Below are positions 59,216 through 64,000 of a stretch of DNA of 64,000 nt, piece after piece; within the stretch, counting starts at the first letter, position 1, and every line of letters begins with the position of its first letter. The stretch covers positions 4,526,001-4,590,000 of the forward strand of contig NC_058150.1 of NCBI RefSeq assembly GCF_011075055.1, given 5' to 3'. This DNA is from Mangifera indica (Eukaryota; Streptophyta; Magnoliopsida; Sapindales; Anacardiaceae). The notes beneath the pieces were generated by a model. The model worked only from the letters and a program-made list of their open reading frames with translations. It made no database searches and had not been told where the DNA came from. The position numbers and the translations under genes are program-made.

Positions 59216-61809
59216 GAAAGTATTTTACAATGTTCTTGATAAGGTTCAAATTGTGATCCAGGTCGGAAAACTGCAGAGAACAAATGCTGAATTCAAGTTG
59301 CATGTGACCAGAGATTGTAACCTGTGACTTGCTTTGAAGAAAAGAATTTTGAGGTTACTGCAGATTTGCTGAAGAGTACGAGTAAACAAATCCTGAGATA
59401 GGTTTTTGTACATACATATACAAGAGCCAACTCAACGCCGTGTATATAGCTTAGATGTTAGATGGGTAGTTGGGTGGTAAGCTTCAGAAGTGGAAAAATC
59501 CCGGTTTCTCCAGTTCTCCTAATTGATAGGCCAAATTTATATAATTATAAAATATTTTTTTCATGAGGATTTTTTGTTTTCTTTTGTTTTAAGGAATACC
59601 TTTTTAATAATTTTGGAGGGTAGAACTGTTAAGGCTCTCTCTCTCTCTCTCTCTTATTTTAACTTAGCTGTTTCTTTTTTCGAGTTTAATTCTTGAGCTT
59701 TTGTCTGTCTCTCTCATGCACACAAGACAAGTGAAATAATCTAATGTTTCACATGGCAAAAGTATGAATATCAGTTGAACAGTTGCTTTTGAGAGCGTTT
59801 GCAGATCAGCTTTTGCAGCTTTATGTTTGGGAATAGTCTGAGGTATAAATTTATATATAAATAATGATATATTATTATATAATTAAATATTATATTATTT
59901 TTAATTTAAATTTATTTTATATAATGATATATAATTGTTTTTGTATAAGTTTGTGTGTATTATTTGTTTTTTTTTTTTTTGGGTTCTTGAAATAGAGTTA
60001 CGTATAGAATTGAAGTTGTGGAAGTATGAAGTAGAGTCATGTGTAGAGTTAAAGTTGTGAAGTATGAAGCTAAGCAATTGTCCAGACGGGTGATGTCTAG
60101 ATATCCAATTGAATGTGTGGGCAAAAGCACTGAAGCTGAGTGTGGAAGTATTTTGGTGGTGACTGATGAGTGGGGCGTAACACTGCCAACACAGCAGAGA
60201 AATGGCAGCCTTCAATTATTATCTTGGGATGATACAACAAATTTTCTTTTTTACCGTATATAATGCATTTAATTTTTTATATTAAAATTATGCATTTTGT
60301 GCATAAATACAAATAAAAATAGAAAAATTAATCAACTTAATCTAAACCTAAATAACTTTTTTTTTTTAAATATTAAACGAATAAAGCCAACGTTTTGCAC
60401 AATTGTTAACGAAGTTTGAAATGCATTTTCACCCCTACATGCTGAGAAGGAACCTGTGTACATTGAAATAAAAAACTTTCTCTAACTTTTAAGCAGTTTT
60501 CCAATAACGAAAATGATGTTGGTAGATTAGTAAAACATTCCTTATGGTGTTTAACACTTTATAGTGTAGAGAATTAAACATTTTGATGTAGATTTATGGC
60601 GTTTAAGATTTTGGATTTCTTGAATTTGAACTACTTGGAAAATTAGCGTGAATCTAATATATTTTGGATTAAATTTGTTAATAGATTTGTGTTAAAATAG
60701 ATGTAATATTGATCGGTGATGAAATCAAATTGAAGATTGATGGTGATTCGATCATCATGCAAATCACGTGTGGTGAAAAGTGTTAAAGATGGGGTGAATG
60801 TGATATTTCAAACCATGTGGGTAACGTGTGGTGGGGGGATTAGGATGAGATTTTAGTAGGGGATATCGTAATGAACTAGGCAAGGTATACATGTCAAGGT
60901 TTTTTGGTAATTTTCCACCAAGCATGGTGGTGGATGTTTTCTGAAATTTTCAATTTTGGCGGGTCTAATATTTACAAATTTAGGGGTTACATGAAAATTT
61001 TTTCCATTAAAAGGTTTATTTTTGGTGTAATTTTTAAATTTTTTCTCAGTTTTTCTCGAATAGGACACATATTATAAAAATTAATCTATTTTTTCCTTTT
61101 GAGCATCACTTTAAGGCATAAATGCCCATCCTTAGGCATTGAGATGTGACGTCGAACATTAGATAATTATTATTAAATAGATTTTAAAGTTTTATTAGAT
61201 ATCACAAGTAACAAGTAAAAAAATATTTTAAAAAAATTGATATAAAACTTAAAAATATTATTATTTTATATAATAATTATGTATCTATATTAAATACATA
61301 AATTGATATATATTATCAAATAATTTAATAATTTTAAATTAAAAATAAAATAATATTTTATTATATAATAATATATACATTTATTAATTTATTTATGCAG
61401 TTAAAAAAGATTTTTCATGGCCGTGCTGTGCTCTCTTCCATAACTCCGTGACAAAAATGAATGTGGTATTTAATTACCGACAGTGCGGGCGGGGCTATTA
61501 ATAATCAAAGTCAATGATAATTGGTCAACTTGTCCATACTGTTACATGAGTTTTTTTAATTTTTTTGTTCCCTTATACTACGCTGAGAAAAAAAAATAAA
61601 AAACAGTTACAGTTAAGTGATAAATTTGAGAAACTAAGAGAAGCTGAAATGTTTGATGAAGGGTTTCTTGCCTGCAAAGCATCAAATCATTCCAAAACGA
61701 AAAACCTTTCATTTGATCTTACCCATATTCTTCTTCTGTAACGCTCTTTTGGATATTATATAAATAAACTTCAAACACAAACTGAAAACAGAAGCATAAG
61801 CCAAGCAAG
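59216..61809. other. Intergenic between NFRKB-like and DUF3754 genes
   Basis: Contains the NFRKB-like 3' UTR (to about 59700, with a CT run at 59634-59654), an AT-rich palindromic unit at 59845-59945, and another at about 61240-61400. 60360-61080 has no recognised feature. TATATAAATA at 61757-61766 is a likely TATA box for the next gene, about 45 bases before its ATG. Confidence 0.5.
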
Positions 61810-63913
61810 ATGGACAAGAAGAAGAGAGAAGTTATTCGATTGGAACGTGAATCTGTCGTTCCTATTCTTACACCTAAGCTCATCATGACTTTGGCTAATC
61901 TCATTGGTAAGTCAACTCTGCTATTTCATCTATCTCTATTAATCTCTGCTAATTCTTCAAGTTTCTTCTGTTTTGCATTTTTATTTATCGTCGTTTTCTT
62001 TTGGTACTTTGTGGATATGCAAACAAAACCCGTTAAGTAATAATTTCAAAACTAAAGAGACAGAACAATTCGTCTTGGATTAATACCAGCTACTGAGAGA
62101 AAAAGACAAACAAGGGTTTCGCTTTCTTTTTTCCTAATTTTTATGAATGCATGTCAATTGTGATGCAATTATCTATTTACTGAGTCACGCATTTTGTTGT
62201 TGCTGTTAATCTGGAATTGAGTCTTTAAATTTTACGCAGAGCATAGTAATGACCAGGCTGAGTTTCTAAAGCTTTGCAAGAGAGTTGAGTACACAATTAG
62301 AGCGTGGTATCTTCTACAATTTGAGGATTTAATGGTAGCCTTGGTTTTTCAATTATTCTAAGTATGCTATGGTAATGTTTCTGCCTTTTGTAGTAATTCA
62401 TTTACCTGCTAATGTTCTTTGCAGCAACTGTACTCCCTATTTGATCCTGTAACCGGGGCTCAGAAATTGGAGCAGCAGAACTTATCTCCTGCCGAAATTG
62501 ATACACTTGAACAAAATTTCTTGACATACTTATTTCAGGTAGTATGACTACTAAATTTTACTGTTTGAATAATAGATTACAGTTTTATTTGATATTCAGA
62601 TTTTTGGTAGAATGAGGCAGAATTTAGTCCTGGGTTTTGTTATAATGAAGTAGAATCAATATTTTATTTGTAGGATAATTTTTAGAATTCGAGAATTTAA
62701 GTTAGGGTAATAGAATAATTATTGATGATTGGGAACGGTGAATTTTTGTTAAAATTGTGATCAAGGCTGGCTACCAAAAGTTGTGAAGATTAGTAAATTT
62801 CATATACTAGACACTACTAATATGTAATAATATGACAATGAATATGTGTCCTTTTCAAATTTCAATATGCCACTCTGATATGTATTGTCAAAATTCGGTT
62901 TTTTTTTTTTTTTTTTTGCAGGTGATGGATAAGAGTAATTTCAAAATAGCTACTGATGATGAGATTGGTGTTGCACTTTCAGGGCAGTATCTTCTAAATC
63001 TTCCAATCGGCGTTGATGAGTCTAAGGTCTGTACTCACAAATGTGTACAAAATGATATCATTCGGTAGCTATGCAATTATATAAACATGCACTATTAGCA
63101 AGTCTCTGTGGGTGCATATATCTTGGGTGCTTTCAAATTTGATGATCTCAATGTTCACTTTCTGGTGAATGTAGCTTGACAAGAAGCTTTTGAAGAGGTA
63201 TTTCGAAGAGCATCCCCATGAAAATCTTCCAGTTTTTTCTGATAAGGTATTCCCCTAAATTTATCACTGGAGATTTTTGGCAGTGTGCTTGAGTTGGAAT
63301 TATTCCAGTCATGGTTTTAAATTGGTTATGTTGGATGTATTTGAATGTGTCATTAAGTTGTATTGGAAATCTTCTGCTAGTGTAATATGTTGTCTGCCCT
63401 AGCTAGAGTGAGTTAATTTGCTTCTGTTCTTGACCACACTGTATCATCATGCTGTGTATGCAGATAGTTCAATATGTGTAGTTAATTGAATTATTTTTCA
63501 TGATGGTCACTTTAATACCTAGTGCCTTCTTTCAACGAGAAACAAAATATCTGTGACTTTATGATAGCTTCAGTTTTAAGTGCAAAGATTAAAAATAGGA
63601 ACAGTGTTGATAATATTTTCACTGACAAGTTACTGCATCACTTGTAACCTTAAAGAAGTGCAGTAGCCATGAGCTTTTCTTTAGGGATTTATTTCAATTT
63701 CACTTAAGTCTTCAAAGTTTGAACCACCTTTACCATTGTTTTGAATTTTGGTCTAAGGATCGTCCTTTTGAAGAAAGCTAATCTGTAATTTTTTTTATAG
63801 TACGTTATCTTTCGTCGAGGAATCGGAATTGATCAAACAACTGATTTCTTTTTCATGGAGAAAGTGGACATGCTCATTGGACGCCTTTGGTCATTTCTTT
63901 TGAGAATAACAAG
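61810..63913 (+). CDS. DUF3754 / TMEM143-like protein, N-terminal exons (runs off window)
   Basis: Six exons seen: 61810-61906, 62240-62334, 62425-62538, 62922-63026, 63175-63246 and 63801-63913, in one frame, the last ending at a GTAAGT donor with the gene continuing beyond the window. The protein starts [20 protein letters not shown], then [80 protein letters not shown] and [20 protein letters not shown]. The [14 protein letters not shown] segment marks the DUF3754 family (animal TMEM143), a membrane protein family of unknown function sometimes mislabelled aminopeptidase in plant databases. Membrane helices, expected later in the protein, are outside the window. From memory, the Arabidopsis homologue At5g13940 lies next to the NFRKB-like gene, as here. 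Confidence 0.82.
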
Positions 63914-64000
63914 GTAAGTATATTTTTTGGCCTGTAATTTGTTTTATCATCAATGGATATTGTTGGGACTGAAATTTTGAGTAGTCACATGTTGAATTTA

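Noticed and set aside
1..64000. CRISPR array, bacterial operon, provirus or tRNA/rRNA gene
   Set aside because: No spacer-repeat pattern, no reverse transcriptase or capsid frame, and no cloverleaf or rRNA sequence was noticed; a tRNAscan or Infernal run would be needed to exclude small RNAs fully.

Overview
The window is nuclear DNA from a flowering plant, almost certainly a eudicot. It has intron-rich genes with GT-AG splicing, AT-rich intergenic DNA full of small inverted-repeat elements, and several plant-specific genes: a DYW-type PPR protein, the chloroplast protein LIR1, the SUVH4/KRYPTONITE methyltransferase and an AP2/ERF factor. I cannot name the species. There is no bacterial-type operon, CRISPR array, integrated virus or toxin locus, and I found no convincing new defence or biosynthetic system. 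The points of interest are gene decay, unusual gene structures and families of non-autonomous transposons.

Layout. 0-8 kb: last exon of a monofunctional aspartate kinase (+), a CGR1/CCDC86-like nucleolar protein (+), an intronless DYW PPR gene (-) and LIR1 (-). 9-18 kb: an 11-exon sialyltransferase-like gene (-), a decayed N-terminal piece of an RNF10-type RING gene (-), and head-to-head with it a TSSC4-like gene (+) broken by two stop codons. 18.9-30 kb: a 15-exon SUVH4/KYP gene (-) with a hAT-type MITE in one intron. 32.5-35 kb: the NatC catalytic subunit NAA30 (-). 38.4-40 kb: a RAP2.6L/ERF113-like gene (+) whose open frame lacks an upstream ATG. 44.7-48.3 kb: mitochondrial Rieske protein (+), tail-to-tail with a broken CCB1 (cytochrome b6f cofactor assembly) relic (-). 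52.9-59.2 kb: an NFRKB-like gene (+) with a GC-AG intron and an in-frame 30-bp minisatellite. 61.8 kb to the edge: start of a DUF3754/TMEM143-like gene (+), cut by the window end.

The genes do not form a pathway. From memory of Arabidopsis locus numbers, several resemble neighbours in one chromosome 5 block (KYP, TSSC4-like, NFRKB-like, DUF3754, RAP2.6L, Rieske). LIR1, RNF10 and CCB1 resemble neighbours in a chromosome 3 block, and two of those three are pseudogenes here. This pattern fits gene loss after an old genome duplication, but it needs an alignment to prove.

Repeats fall into at least four groups: elements of about 0.4-0.9 kb with TTGGCCAAAAGACTT-like ends (13.0, 17.7, 30.5 and 50.9 kb, with probable decayed copies at 40.8 and 43.7 kb); short AT-rich palindromic elements (about ten copies); a hairpin element with long inverted repeats (6.4 kb, relative at 49.0 kb); and a hAT-like MITE with a perfect 8-bp target duplication (23.7 kb). 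Exon boundaries were placed by eye from GT/AG sites and reading-frame continuity.
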